Below are positions 35,824 to 45,868 of a stretch of DNA of 51,305 nt, piece by piece (position 1 is the first letter of the stretch; each line of letters opens with the position of its first letter). A model generated the notes under the pieces. It did no database searches and was not told where the DNA came from. It saw only the letters and a list, made by a program, of their open reading frames with translations. Source of the stretch: Candidatus Zhuqueibacterota bacterium (GTDB taxonomy: Bacteria; Zhuqueibacterota; Zhuqueibacteria; Zhuqueibacterales; Geothermadaptataceae); contig JAUZRQ010000073.1 of NCBI GenBank assembly GCA_030950365.1, positions 1-51,305 on the forward strand, written 5' to 3'. The position numbers and the translations under genes are program-made.

Positions 35824-38316
35824 TCAATTTATCTGGATGCCCAGGCGAATACGTCGCCCGAACAGATCCTCAAACGGCTGCAGCGGCTGATTATCAATCA
35901 GATAAAAATGATCCAGCTCTTCGGACGATCGGGTATCAAGCGCATTGCGAATTTCAAAAAACGGACGGAACGCAAAACCGCGCGCCCGAATCGAATAGTT
36001 CAGTCGGATATCCAGCAAATTGCGCCACGGCAACTTCTGATACTCCTGCACGCTCAGCGTGCTTTTCAACCATTCCCGCGGCGAATAGGTGCGGTTGATA
36101 GCCGTGATTTCAAAATGGGACCAGATACGCAGAGTCGTTTCGAGGATGAACGAATGCCGCTGGTCCCAATTGAGTGGCCGGTCGAAGGCCGTTGGCACGA
36201 AGCCAAAATTGACGAACTGAAAGTACTCCTCCTCCGGCATGTTCGAGGTGCCCTGCGCCTGCATATACGTATAAACCAATCGGAAACGCGCCCGATCCGA
36301 CAGGGCGTGCCGCAGCTCGATTTCCACCCCGCGTGCCCGACTGGTCGCCTGATTCTGGTAGAACGTGGCCACCTGCTTGGCCGAGGTCGTATATACATTA
36401 AAAGGAAAATAATTGGTATCGATCAAATCCGCATATTTGCGCCAGAAACTGGTGACCGAGATGGAAGACGTTTCGCTTATGGAGCGCAGGAAGCTGAATT
36501 CCAGATGGCGCGACATCGTCGGTTTGAGTTCGGTGGAGCCTTTGAGCGGCCACAGTGGAGCATCTTCCGCAGTGGTATTTTCACCGGCATAGTAGTAATA
36601 AAACGGCGCAATTTGTACCGAGTGGCCGTAGTTCAAGCTGATCTGGCTGTAGCGATTGAGGGACAGAGCCACAGAGAGTCGCGGCGAAAACGTGTACTTG
36701 CCAGCAGCCCGGTCGCGCACTTCCAGCGAATCCTGAATCGGGCGTTCCGGGCCTGGAGCGTTGGCATTGACATAATCCACACGGCCGCCCAGTTTGGCGC
36801 GCAGCCGTGAAGATTCATAATTGAATTCGAAAAATCCCGCGATGTAGCGCGGAAAGCGATGAAACGATGACGCAAATCGACTGTGATACACGGTTTTGTT
36901 ACGTTTGTTCGGCTGGGGAATATACCTCAGCGCATCCAGTTTCAAGTCGTAATACTCGCCCTGCACCCCGCCCTTAAACTGCAACCGGCTGGTGAGTTGC
37001 TTCAGGACGCTGGCATCGATATACAAAATGGCTTCTTCGGATTTTTGCCACCAGGGAGCCAGCTCCAGTTGCAGCGCCTTCGCCGGGGCAAGCTGATCGG
37101 ATTGAATTACCGGGGGATAATCCGTGGCCCGTTCTCCCAAAATGCTGTCGGAAAATTTGCTGTAGCCGGCCGAAATGTAATAGAACATCGACGGTGACAG
37201 GGTGTGCGTGAACCGCAGCGTGATGCGCGAACGTTTATTTTTGCGTAGGGGCACAGCCGACGGTTCGAATGGAAGCGACGTGTCCACGCCGCGCCAGCGC
37301 CACTGGTTGTAAATGCCCTGCAATGATAGTCGGGTGTTGCGGCTCAGGCGCACGTCATACACGCCCAGCAAGTTGAAATTGATTTTTTTGAAGTCGCGGA
37401 AAAACGGTTCGAGCAAGTTTTGTTGCGGGCTGGTCACACCGATATCGGCGGCTATGAAATAATTCATTTCGACCACCGGGCCGCCAAAACTGATGGCCAT
37501 GGGGCCGCCAAAACCGATTTCATAGCGGCGCGTGTGGTCGGTGGCGACCTGGTTCAGCCCGATGTCATCAGTATAGGTGCGGCCAGTGGCCAGGAAATTG
37601 TTGCGGCCACGCCGACTAATGATGTTCACCACGCCGGCCACGGCATTGCCGTACTCGGAACTAAATCCGCCCGTATGCACCAGAATTTCCGAAATGGCAG
37701 AAATCGGAATATTGATGGCCACGCCGCGGGTCAGTGGACTGATAATGGGGATACCGTCGAGAAGAAAGGTGATGTCGCGGCTGCGACCGCCGCGGAAGTG
37801 ACTGCCATAGATGCCGGGCAGAAATTTGAATGTGTCCAGGTACTGATCCACTGGCAGTTTTTGAGTGATGCGCTGATGATCGAGATAAAACGATCGGGAC
37901 TGCGCTTCCTGTGCTACTGAAAACCGTTTGGCTGTAACCACCACCTGCGGTTCAGGATCCAGAAGAAACGCCGTGAGCTTGAGTTCAAAATCAATACGGG
38001 TGGTCAAATCAGTTTTCACCACCACTTCATTCATTCGGATCGGCGCATAGCCAATCATTTGCGTGCGAAGGCTGTATATGCCAGCCGGGATGTTATTTAT
38101 AATGTAATAGCCTTTTTTATCGGTAACGCCGGTGAGCTCCGTGTCCTCAACGATAATATGCACGCCGGCGAGCGCTTTCTTGCTCTGCGCATCGATGACA
38201 TAGCCGGCTATTGAGCCTGTAACGCCTCCGTGCAGGGGAAATGCCGCGGTCAGGAGCAACAGTAGGGCGGATACGAAGGGAAGCGGAGGAGTTAGTTTTG
38301 CTAATTTGCGTTTCAT
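35824..38316 (-). CDS. TonB-dependent receptor with N-terminal carboxypeptidase-like domain
   Basis: 830 residues from the MKRKLAK start at 38316 (the frame extends 11 codons further, but those precede the basic start of the signal peptide). Signal peptide to ~31 (ALLLLLTAAFPLHG). CarboxypepD_reg-like domain ~33-118 (GSIAGYVIDAQSKKALAGVHI, then YYIINNIPAGIYSL). TonB plug ~150-235 (LPGIYGSHFRGGRSRDITFLL in two parts; GFSSEYGNAVAGVVNIISRRG). The rest is a beta-barrel with alternating polar/aromatic strands. These outer-membrane channels import substrates such as glycans, siderophores or peptides using TonB energy. No SusD partner is adjacent. Divergent from the larger receptor at 39409 across a 1.1-kb control region. 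Confidence 0.92.
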   Translation of the reverse strand: MKRKLAKLTPPLPFVSALLLLLTAAFPLHGGVTGSIAGYVIDAQSKKALAGVHIIVEDTELTGVTDKKGYYIINNIPAGIYSLRTQMIGYAPIRMNEVVVKTDLTTRIDFELKLTAFLLDPEPQVVVTAKRFSVAQEAQSRSFYLDHQRITQKLPVDQYLDTFKFLPGIYGSHFRGGRSRDITFLLDGIPIISPLTRGVAINIPISAISEILVHTGGFSSEYGNAVAGVVNIISRRGRNNFLATGRTYTDDIGLNQVATDHTRRYEIGFGGPMAISFGGPVVEMNYFIAADIGVTSPQQNLLEPFFRDFKKINFNLLGVYDVRLSRNTRLSLQGIYNQWRWRGVDTSLPFEPSAVPLRKNKRSRITLRFTHTLSPSMFYYISAGYSKFSDSILGERATDYPPVIQSDQLAPAKALQLELAPWWQKSEEAILYIDASVLKQLTSRLQFKGGVQGEYYDLKLDALRYIPQPNKRNKTVYHSRFASSFHRFPRYIAGFFEFNYESSRLRAKLGGRVDYVNANAPGPERPIQDSLEVRDRAAGKYTFSPRLSVALSLNRYSQISLNYGHSVQIAPFYYYYAGENTTAEDAPLWPLKGSTELKPTMSRHLEFSFLRSISETSSISVTSFWRKYADLIDTNYFPFNVYTTSAKQVATFYQNQATSRARGVEIELRHALSDRARFRLVYTYMQAQGTSNMPEEEYFQFVNFGFVPTAFDRPLNWDQRHSFILETTLRIWSHFEITAINRTYSPREWLKSTLSVQEYQKLPWRNLLDIRLNYSIRARGFAFRPFFEIRNALDTRSSEELDHFYLIDNQPLQPFEDLFGRRIRLGIQIN

Positions 38317-38771
38317 GGTTGCCTGTGAATTCCTGCCATAAACGTCCAAAAATAAAAGTCAGTCAAGTCAGCATCTTGCAATCCTCATGAAGGACTCATG
38401 CTCCTGGCCATGAGGTGTTATGACGAATGAGCGACCAGAAAGCCGCATTCTGCGTATTGGTATTGACTTATATGCCTTCAAATCGATTCATCCGCCATTG
38501 GTTATTTGCAAAAGCCGATTTGCCAGAAGCGGATGTCGCATGAATGCGACCAACAGCTTCAAACAAATCGGCCTGAATAAGTTATTGTTAATGATCCGCA
38601 AATGTTATGCCAGCGCAGGAAAGGGGGGCGAATCACCAGCGGTGATAGGAAAGTTTTGTGCAACAAATCGCTTCTCTAAAAACAAAAAAAGCGTTTAACT
38701 GTTAAATAATCAATGAAATAGAAAATAACAAAATTTTTATGTAATCTTCTTTTCAAGCGAAGAGACAGGGG

Positions 38772-39010
38772 TGGCAAAATATGCAAAAATTTGCCAAAAA
38801 CGGGTAAAAAATTGCACAGTTGCAACTGCTAGTTTCAAAATGAGAGATCGAAAAAATACATGGGCGAATTTTAAAAAAAATTTAAGCCAGAAGCAATTGG
38901 GTTTAGAATGGTGAGGGGGCGGTTTGCATAAATATGCAAAAAATTTATTAAATATCTATTTTTATTAAACCTGTGCAAGGATTATCCGAAATGCTATGCA
39001 GAATTTTGCA
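38772..39010. promoter_or_regulatory. Cluster of TGCA-centred palindromes, putative operators
   Basis: TGGCAAA-N11-TTTGCCA (38772-38796), CAGTTGCAACTG (38817-38828), TTTGCATA-AA-TATGCAAA (38923-38940) and the near-palindrome TGCAGAATTTTGCA (38997-39010). Four related inverted repeats lie within 240 bp of non-coding DNA between divergent outer-membrane receptor genes. Their placement fits cooperative binding by one regulator controlling both genes. Inference only. Confidence 0.45.
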
Positions 39011-39151
39011 CACTGATGGCGCGGAACAGAAGTAACATGGGGACGGAGCACGACTCTTTTGTGTGTGCAACTTCTGAGTTTTAAAGGGTTTATGGATGGG
39101 GTGATATGTTGGGTGTTCTATATTGGAACATCCTTTGCTGAAAGAAAACTT

Positions 39152-39180
39152 TTGGTAAAAATGTTTCAACGCTGTATAAA
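39152..39180 (+). promoter_or_regulatory. Putative promoter of the TonB receptor-cargo-PorV unit
   Basis: TTGGTA (39152-39157), 17-bp spacer, TATAAA (39175-39180). It would give a leader of roughly 220 nt before the receptor ATG, which has its own ribosome site (AGGGAGGA). Confidence 0.45.
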
Positions 39181-39408
39181 GTTAAATCTGGGGCCCGGAG
39201 CGGAAGCATGTCAATAATTCCAAGGGATTGGCACGCGTCATCTTTGTGTTGTTTGATTTTTTTGAGACGGAAGGGAGATGTTCAAACAGAAAGGAGGTGC
39301 AAAGCCAGAAATATTTCCGGCCAGATGCGCTTTGCTGTAAATCAAGTGTTCATGCAAAAAGGACTTCATTCCTCACTAAAGAATGGGAGTTAATCTAGGG
39401 AGGATACG

Positions 39409-42400
39409 ATGCTAAAAAAATGGATGGCTTTATTCCTCGTTGTCATGATCCCAGGCGCCGCATTGTTTGCCGGTACCACGGGCAAAATTGCCGGTGTGGT
39501 CAAAGATAGGGAAACCGGCGAACCCCTGCCTGGTGCAAACGTCGTGATTGTGGGGACGACCCTGGGTGCTGCGACGAACGTGAATGGTGAGTTCGTCATT
39601 CTGAACGTCCCTGCAGGCACGTATGATGTTAAAGCAAGTTTTATTGGCTATCGCGATGTGACCATCCGCAATGTTCGAGTGCATATCGATCTCACCACGG
39701 AACTGACGTTTGAGCTCCCCAGTGAGGCCATCGAGTTGGGGGCGGTGGAAGTGATCGCGGAACGGCCTTTGGTAAACAAAAATGCGACCAACGAAGTGCA
39801 TATCCGCACGGCGGAAGATATCGAAAGCCTGCCGGTGCGTGGCTATGCGGCCATCGCTTCTCTGGAAGCCGGTGTGGTGCGGTCCGGCGGCAATTTGCAC
39901 GTGCGCGGTGGGCGTCGTGAAGAGGTTGCGTATTATATCGATGGCGTGTATCAGAACAACCCGCTGACCCTCGGACGCGCCGGTGAAATCAGCAACAACT
40001 CCATCGAAGAGGTGCAGTATCAGGCCGGTGGTATGGGCGCCGAGTACGGTTTTGCCAACTCCGGCGTGATCAATGTGACCACCAAGACCGGCGGGAATCA
40101 GTATCGTCTGGGCGGTGAGCTCATCAGCGATGAGTTCCTGAAAGAGCGCGAAACCCTGCTGGGAACCTATTCCTACGGCTACAATCTGTACAACATCAAT
40201 TTCAGCGGCCCGGTCCCTGGAACCGACAATAAGATCAAATTTTATATTGCCGGTGAGCGTCGCTTCTTCCGGGATCAGAGTCCCACAAACTCCACCTTCC
40301 CCGCGATGGTGAAAGTGGGCACCAACGAGATCGTGTATCCGATGCCCTGGCTCTGGCCAGATGAAAATGGTGATAACATCCCGGATGAAACTATCTGGGA
40401 AAATCACATTAAACTGGTTGATGAAAACAATCTGATCTATCGTTTCCCGGTGGCCACGGGCTATTTCCCGGAAACCGACAGCACCAAGATTGATACCGTG
40501 GAAGCTCAATTCAAGATGGTGCGCGGCCCCAAGCCGAACAACGAGTCGTCTCAATGGCACTGGAATGGCAACCTCACGTTCGATTGGAAAACCCTGAAGT
40601 TTAAGCTGGGAGGCAATTCTTCCCGGATCGTGAGCAGGAGTTATATCCAACAGTTTTCGTTGTTCAACGGCCTGCGCAACCGAAAGAATGTGACCTTCTC
40701 GGATGCCTATTATTTAAAAGTTACCCACACTCCGGGGCCGAACACCTTCTGGACCGCCACGCTGAGCTATTTCCGCACCGGTGGCGAATCGGGCGATCCC
40801 TACTGGTGGGATGATTTGTTGAATGCCGGTGACCGGACCGACTACAACGGCGATGGCAAGTCCAATCCCTGGATGCTGAAAAACGGTCAGGATATGAGCG
40901 ATCCGGACTTTTTTGCCCGCTTTGCGGCTCCCGGCAATATCGTCGGCGGCTTCAGCAAACAGGAAATCGGCTATCTCGGTTTCAAAGCCGATCTGACGCA
41001 CCAAATCGGCCGCACGCATGAGCTGAAGGCCGGTATCGAATACCGTTACAACACGGTGCGTTCTTACAATATCAATACCCATCGCCTGGCTCTAAATACG
41101 GTGGCTCAGGGCTTGACGCAGCCGGGTGATAATGAATTCCGCGCCTCTTACACCGACAACATTGGCTACGATTTCTGGGGCCAGAAAAAGATCGACGAAG
41201 GTCCCTTCGCGGCCAAGCACCCGGTGGTGTTCTCGGTGTATGGCGAAGACAAGATGGAGTTCAAAGACCTGGTGCTTAAGCTGGGTCTGCGCCTGGATTA
41301 TTTTGATCCGGCGGAAAAACGCTTTGCCAATCCAGCCGACATCAAAATCGTCAATGGCCAGATCGATGAAAAGCAGTTGGTGGATCCCGTCACTCACCTG
41401 AATATTAATCCGCGAATTGGTATCTCTTTCCCGGTCACCGATCGTACGGTGTTCCATGCTCAGTATGGCAAGTACACGCAGACGCCGGAGCTGAACCGTC
41501 TGTTTGTGCCTCTGGTGGGTTTTGCGAACGACTTGCAGGCCGGTAACTTTACCATTTCCGGCAACCCGGAACTGAAGCCGGTGAAGACGACCTCGTACGA
41601 AATCGGTTTCCGTCAGCAGATTGGTGACAACATGGCCCTGGACATTACGGCCTACTTCAAAGAACAGCGTGATCTTGTGCAGGTGCGCAATCTGTTCCCC
41701 GAAGAAGGCGCGCAGCACGGCGTGTATGCTCGCTATGTTAATGGTGATTACGGTACGGTCAAAGGCCTGTCGTTTAGTTTTGATCTGCGCCGGACCAACC
41801 GCGTAGCGGCACGTGCTAGCTATACGCTGCAGTATGCTGGTGCCACCGGTTCGAACGCCACCAGTGGTTTCGCCGCGGCCTGGCTCGGTACGCAGACGGT
41901 GACGTTCGTGTCGCCCACGGATTTCGACCAGCGCCATACCGGTACGGTGAACATCGATTTCCGGACCCGTCCGGATGATGGTCCCGAGTTCATGGGCGGA
42001 CATCCGTTCGGTCGTCTCGGATTGAACCTGTTGTTCACCTTCGGTAGCGGTCTGGCTTACACGCCAATCGAAGTGCGTTCGTTTATTTTCGGTGGCACGC
42101 TGCGTCCGATTCCGCGTGCGGCGGTCAACTCGGCTCATATGCCGTGGCAGTACAATCTGGACGTGCGTATCGACAAGCGCTTCGAGGTTGGCAATGTTGA
42201 GCTCGACGCTTATGTCTGGATTATCAACCTGTTTAATAATGAGAATGTACAGAACGTGTTCCCCTCCACGGGCAACCCGGATGACGACGGCTGGTTGCGC
42301 ACTCTGGAAGGCCAGTCCTACCAGAAAGAGCAACCGCATGCGGCCAAGTACTACCTGCCGCGCATTGTCAGTCCCTTTAACTGGGGAGCCCCACGGCAGA

Positions 42401-42438
42401 TTCGTTTTGGCTTGCGTTTTGATATCAAAGCGCTGTAA
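39409..42438 (+). CDS. Large TonB-dependent receptor (CarboxypepD_reg-like/plug/barrel)
   Basis: 1009 residues. Signal peptide to ~22 (MALFLVVMIPGAALFAG). CarboxypepD_reg-like domain ~25-110 (GKIAGVVKDRETGEPLPGANV, NVNGEFVILNVPAGTYDV). Plug domain ~120-225 with LHVRGGRREEVAYYIDGV and GAEYGFANSGVINVTTKTGG. The barrel ends in an aromatic-rich C-terminus. It starts a unit with the 1066-residue secreted protein and the PorV-like gene. GGGAGGA before the ATG and a promoter-like pair at 39152 suggest strong expression. It may bind or import a ligand processed by the downstream proteins, or belong to the secretion-linked receptors common in this group; substrate unknown. Confidence 0.93.
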   Translation: MLKKWMALFLVVMIPGAALFAGTTGKIAGVVKDRETGEPLPGANVVIVGTTLGAATNVNGEFVILNVPAGTYDVKASFIGYRDVTIRNVRVHIDLTTELTFELPSEAIELGAVEVIAERPLVNKNATNEVHIRTAEDIESLPVRGYAAIASLEAGVVRSGGNLHVRGGRREEVAYYIDGVYQNNPLTLGRAGEISNNSIEEVQYQAGGMGAEYGFANSGVINVTTKTGGNQYRLGGELISDEFLKERETLLGTYSYGYNLYNINFSGPVPGTDNKIKFYIAGERRFFRDQSPTNSTFPAMVKVGTNEIVYPMPWLWPDENGDNIPDETIWENHIKLVDENNLIYRFPVATGYFPETDSTKIDTVEAQFKMVRGPKPNNESSQWHWNGNLTFDWKTLKFKLGGNSSRIVSRSYIQQFSLFNGLRNRKNVTFSDAYYLKVTHTPGPNTFWTATLSYFRTGGESGDPYWWDDLLNAGDRTDYNGDGKSNPWMLKNGQDMSDPDFFARFAAPGNIVGGFSKQEIGYLGFKADLTHQIGRTHELKAGIEYRYNTVRSYNINTHRLALNTVAQGLTQPGDNEFRASYTDNIGYDFWGQKKIDEGPFAAKHPVVFSVYGEDKMEFKDLVLKLGLRLDYFDPAEKRFANPADIKIVNGQIDEKQLVDPVTHLNINPRIGISFPVTDRTVFHAQYGKYTQTPELNRLFVPLVGFANDLQAGNFTISGNPELKPVKTTSYEIGFRQQIGDNMALDITAYFKEQRDLVQVRNLFPEEGAQHGVYARYVNGDYGTVKGLSFSFDLRRTNRVAARASYTLQYAGATGSNATSGFAAAWLGTQTVTFVSPTDFDQRHTGTVNIDFRTRPDDGPEFMGGHPFGRLGLNLLFTFGSGLAYTPIEVRSFIFGGTLRPIPRAAVNSAHMPWQYNLDVRIDKRFEVGNVELDAYVWIINLFNNENVQNVFPSTGNPDDDGWLRTLEGQSYQKEQPHAAKYYLPRIVSPFNWGAPRQIRFGLRFDIKAL

Positions 42439-42450
42439 GTCATTCGGCCC

Positions 42451-42482
42451 GGGAAACCGCCCGCACTTTCGGGATGGTTCCC
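42451..42482 (+). other. Stem-loop at the receptor-cargo gene junction
   Basis: GGGAA-A-CC (42451-42458) pairs with GG-TTCCC (42476-42482) and encloses CCCG (42460-42463) with CGGG (42470-42473). It begins 13 bases after the receptor stop. No T tract follows, so it may stabilise or process the message rather than end it. Confidence 0.5.
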
Positions 42483-42546
42483 TGAACAATCATAAAATGT
42501 GGGTAGATGAATGCGTAAGAAATCAATGCAAGGAGGGAACTTACCT

Positions 42547-45500
42547 ATGAGGAAGGTTCTATCAATGCTTTCCCTGGGCATGCTGGTCATGTTTGCCATG
42601 GCCGCAATGAGCCCCGGTTTCGCAGGGCTGCCCGGGAATAAACAACCGGTATTGAGTAAACCTGACGTCGTGGAGTTGAGATATTTCCAGCCTAACCGGA
42701 TTAAAACCGACGTTCTGAACGAAGGGCAATGGGTAAGCTGGCGTCGCACCGGTGACGCCGGTATGGAATGGCCCGCTGGATCCGGTAAGACCATTCATTT
42801 CGCAGCCGGTATCTGGATCGCCGGTATGGTTGATGGTGCTGTTCGCACGGCTGCAGCCGAGTTCTCGGTCGAATTTGTGCCCGGGCCCATTGCCCCGGAT
42901 GGTTCGATCGACCCCGATAATCCTCGCCATAAGCTGTACATCATCAGTAAAGCCGACGTGGAAGCGGCTATGGATGACGACCCGGAAACGGTTCCTAGCG
43001 ATGATTATCTCAACTGGCCCAGTGATCTCGGTGCGCCGGTGGATGACAATGGCAATCCGCTGGTGATTGGCAACGGCGCGCTGTGGTGCGTATTTAACGA
43101 TGCGGACCCGGCGCAGCATGGTAACCTGTTCAACACTCCGCCGATCGGCGTTGAGGTACAAATGTACCTGTGGGGCTTCAACCGCCTCGATGCGTTCGGT
43201 GATATGCTGTTCCTGAAATTCACGATCATCAACAAAGGCAATAATGATCTCGATAGCGCCTTCGTTTCGCTGTGGAACGATTTCGACCTCGGTTATGCGG
43301 CGGATGACTTCGTCGCTGTGGATACGACCCTGAGCCTGGGCATTGGCTGGAACGACGGCGCCGATCGTGTGTATGGTTCGCGCGCTCCGGCCATTGGTCT
43401 GGACTTTTTCCAGGGGCCGATCGTGCCGTCTCCTGGCGATACGGCCTTTGTCTCCGGTCGCAAGGTGCCGGATTTCAAGAACCTGCCGATGACCTCGTTC
43501 GCCAAATACATCAACGGCGGTGGTCTGGCATGGGGGGACCCGGAAAGCGCAGAAGAAGCCTACAACTACATGAACGGCCTGAACCGCGCCGGTGAGCCGT
43601 ATGTGGATCCGAACACGGGCCAGACCCTGAAGTTTGCACACCCTGGCGATCCGGTGACGGGAGAAGGCTGGCTGGATCCACAGAGCCATCCGTCGGGTGA
43701 CCGCCGTTTCATGATGACTACCGGACCGTTTACCCTGGCCAAAACCGATACCCAGGAAGTGGTCGCCGGCTTCATGATCGCGCAGGGCGGCAACAACTTG
43801 CAGAGTATTGCGTTGCTGCGGCAGATCGACAAAGCGGCACAAACCGCTTATGAACGGAATTTTGAACTACCTCCGCCGCCGCCCGCGCCGAAAGTGACCG
43901 TAAGCGAGCTGGATGGCGAGGTCGTTCTGACCTGGGACAATGCGGCCGAGAGCTATGATGTGGCCGACCTGGTAGGCCGGCAGACTTTCCAGGGCTACAA
44001 TGTGTACCAGATCGGCGGGCCGCAGCTCACCGGCGACGTCCCCGTTGTCCGTTTGGCCACCTATGATATCGTCGATGGCCAGTTTGATAATGTGCGCGAC
44101 GTGGTGTTTGATCCTGACCTGGGTGAAATCGAAAAAGTCGTGCAGCCGTTGAGCGATAGCGGTATTCGCCGCTTTTATCGCGCCACCGAAGACAAGATCA
44201 ACAAAAAACCGTTGATCAATGGCCGTAAATACTGGTTTGCGGTGACCTCCTTCGGCTACAACCCGGAAGGTTTCACCCCCAGTGGTGTGCCGAAAATCCT
44301 GGAAAGCGCTATCAAAGTGATCGAGGTCGTGCCTCAGCCGGCCCCGGTGACCAAGCAGTTCCAGGCCGGCACTGGTACGGTAATCGCCGAAATGTCGCCA
44401 GATACCACCTTCAACGTAACGCATGAAGGGCCTGGCGATGGTGGCGTGATTGTGGAGGTGGTGGATCCGACCAAGATCACTGGATTGGATTACACTGTGG
44501 TGTTCGAAGAGACCGCCGATGGCATCGTCTGGCACCTGGATCGTTCCGACGGTCAACGGGTACTGGCGAACCAGACCAACCAGAATGGCGATCTGGACTA
44601 TCTGCCGGTGGATGGCTTGCTGGTGCGCGTATCCGGTCCGCCGCTGGCCTTTGGTGCGGGCGAAGGCAACGGGATCGTTGAAGTCGCTTTCAATGGTCAG
44701 CCGCTCACGCCGGACCAATATGACGCGGCCGGGGCACCGTACAATGGCAACAAGGTGTGGCATAGCCTGAATCATAGCAACCAAATCGATCGCTATTATG
44801 TCAGCGCCGGCGGTGGCGGCGGTGCAATTTCGCGCCTGATGCGGTACATTCAGTTTGCCGTGCCGCGCGATTTTGAACTGCGTTTCACCGATACCGGTGG
44901 CTATGGGGTCTATGCTTTTGAAGATGACAAGATTGCAAAAGTGCCCTTTGAAATTTGGGACATTGGTGTGGCAACTCCGGATGATCCCTCCGATGATTAT
45001 CGTATGATCCCGTTCCTGCTGTCGTGGGATTCCACTAAAGCCGAATGGGGTTGGGCTAATGGTACGGATCCAGCCTTCGGTTTCCCGGCCTCAGACTGGG
45101 TGTACTGGATGGATCCGTATGAGAAAACCTCATCGACCAAGTCGTATGACGATTTCGCCGCAGCGGCTGAGGCTGCCGGTGGCCCGGGTGGAACCTATCC
45201 ATTCGATGGCAACCAGCCGCACTGGGGCTACTTCATCGATCGTCATGGCGGCTTCGTCTACCCGATCGGTCGTTCGATCTACTGCGATTTTGACGGTAAT
45301 GGCACTCCGCCGCCGTCGGGTACGGTGATTCGTTTCAACACCACCAAGCCCAACTCGCCGCAGGATCGATACACATTCAGCACCAAAGGATTCGAGCCCA
45401 AGACCCTATCCACGGCCGATGCTTCCAAGAAGGCCGCAGAAATGGTCAATGTGTTCCCGAATCCGTACTACGGTCGCAACAAAGAAGAAACCGATCCGGT

Positions 45501-45747
45501 CAACCGGTTCGTCACGTTCTCGCATTTGCCCGAAACCGCCACGATTCGCATCTTCACTCTGGGTGGTAAGCTGGTGAAGGTGATCAACCACAGTGGCGGC
45601 CAGTTCGAGCAGTGGGATCTCCGCAATGACGCAGGAATTCCGGTTGCCAGCGGAATCTACATTGTGCACATCGAGATGGGCGCTTTGGGCGAAAAGGTGC
45701 TGAAAGTGGCCGTCTTCATGCCTGAAGAGCGCCTGGATGCGATTTAA
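42547..45747 (+). CDS. Large secreted protein with Fn3-like region and Por-type C-terminal domain
   Basis: 1066 residues. The frame opens at 42511, but AAGGAGGG at ~42532-42539 lies inside that extension and points to ATG 42547, followed by a good signal peptide (KVLSMLSLGMLVMFAMAAM, to ~26). Residues ~80-420 contain the module shared with both S8 proteases (NDFDLG at 244-249, TTGPFTL at 391-397, MIAQGGNN at 410-417). A proline-rich hinge (ELPPPPPAPK ~436-446) precedes a fibronectin-III-like domain (VTVSELDGEVVLTWDN ... FQGYNVYQ). The last ~100 residues (NVFPNPYYG ... IFTLGGKLVKVI ... ASGIYIVHIEM) match type A sorting domains. It has no catalytic motif I know. It probably sits on the cell surface, exported with help from the PorV-like protein encoded next. 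Confidence 0.88.
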   Translation: MRKVLSMLSLGMLVMFAMAAMSPGFAGLPGNKQPVLSKPDVVELRYFQPNRIKTDVLNEGQWVSWRRTGDAGMEWPAGSGKTIHFAAGIWIAGMVDGAVRTAAAEFSVEFVPGPIAPDGSIDPDNPRHKLYIISKADVEAAMDDDPETVPSDDYLNWPSDLGAPVDDNGNPLVIGNGALWCVFNDADPAQHGNLFNTPPIGVEVQMYLWGFNRLDAFGDMLFLKFTIINKGNNDLDSAFVSLWNDFDLGYAADDFVAVDTTLSLGIGWNDGADRVYGSRAPAIGLDFFQGPIVPSPGDTAFVSGRKVPDFKNLPMTSFAKYINGGGLAWGDPESAEEAYNYMNGLNRAGEPYVDPNTGQTLKFAHPGDPVTGEGWLDPQSHPSGDRRFMMTTGPFTLAKTDTQEVVAGFMIAQGGNNLQSIALLRQIDKAAQTAYERNFELPPPPPAPKVTVSELDGEVVLTWDNAAESYDVADLVGRQTFQGYNVYQIGGPQLTGDVPVVRLATYDIVDGQFDNVRDVVFDPDLGEIEKVVQPLSDSGIRRFYRATEDKINKKPLINGRKYWFAVTSFGYNPEGFTPSGVPKILESAIKVIEVVPQPAPVTKQFQAGTGTVIAEMSPDTTFNVTHEGPGDGGVIVEVVDPTKITGLDYTVVFEETADGIVWHLDRSDGQRVLANQTNQNGDLDYLPVDGLLVRVSGPPLAFGAGEGNGIVEVAFNGQPLTPDQYDAAGAPYNGNKVWHSLNHSNQIDRYYVSAGGGGGAISRLMRYIQFAVPRDFELRFTDTGGYGVYAFEDDKIAKVPFEIWDIGVATPDDPSDDYRMIPFLLSWDSTKAEWGWANGTDPAFGFPASDWVYWMDPYEKTSSTKSYDDFAAAAEAAGGPGGTYPFDGNQPHWGYFIDRHGGFVYPIGRSIYCDFDGNGTPPPSGTVIRFNTTKPNSPQDRYTFSTKGFEPKTLSTADASKKAAEMVNVFPNPYYGRNKEETDPVNRFVTFSHLPETATIRIFTLGGKLVKVINHSGGQFEQWDLRNDAGIPVASGIYIVHIEMGALGEKVLKVAVFMPEERLDAI

Positions 45748-45765
45748 TATCGCACCAATGGCGGC

Positions 45766-45791
45766 GGCATCCTCCCGCTGCGGAGGGTGCC
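45766..45791 (+). other. GC-rich stem-loop at the cargo-porV junction
   Basis: GGCATCCTCC (45766-45775) pairs with GGAGGGTGCC (45782-45791), a 10-bp stem with one T-G wobble and a 6-nt loop. No T tract follows. It resembles the stem-loop at the previous junction in position, though not in sequence. Confidence 0.5.
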
Positions 45792-45868
45792 CCACTGGCC
45801 TGTCAGGCTAAGACTTCCGTCAGTGTGATTTGATGATGGGATCAAAGATCATTTAAGGAGGGCAACCA

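Larger units (their letters stand above)
38317..39408. other. 1.1-kb AT-rich divergent control region between two TonB receptor genes
   Basis: No convincing gene: frames at 38420-38698 and 39208-39393 have no ribosome sites or recognisable products. The centre (38770-39010) holds several palindromes built on TGCA/TTGC (separate entry). A promoter-like pair for the plus-strand receptor is at 39152. At 39289-39298 AAAGGAGGTG again resembles a ribosome site with no obvious gene; an ATG at 39278 opens a very short frame. Confidence 0.6.

Noticed and set aside
39227-39247. TGGCACG resembling the -24 half of a sigma-54 promoter
   Set aside because: The -12 element (TTGCA/T) is not present at the required spacing, so it is only a half-match despite an NtrC-type activator nearby.
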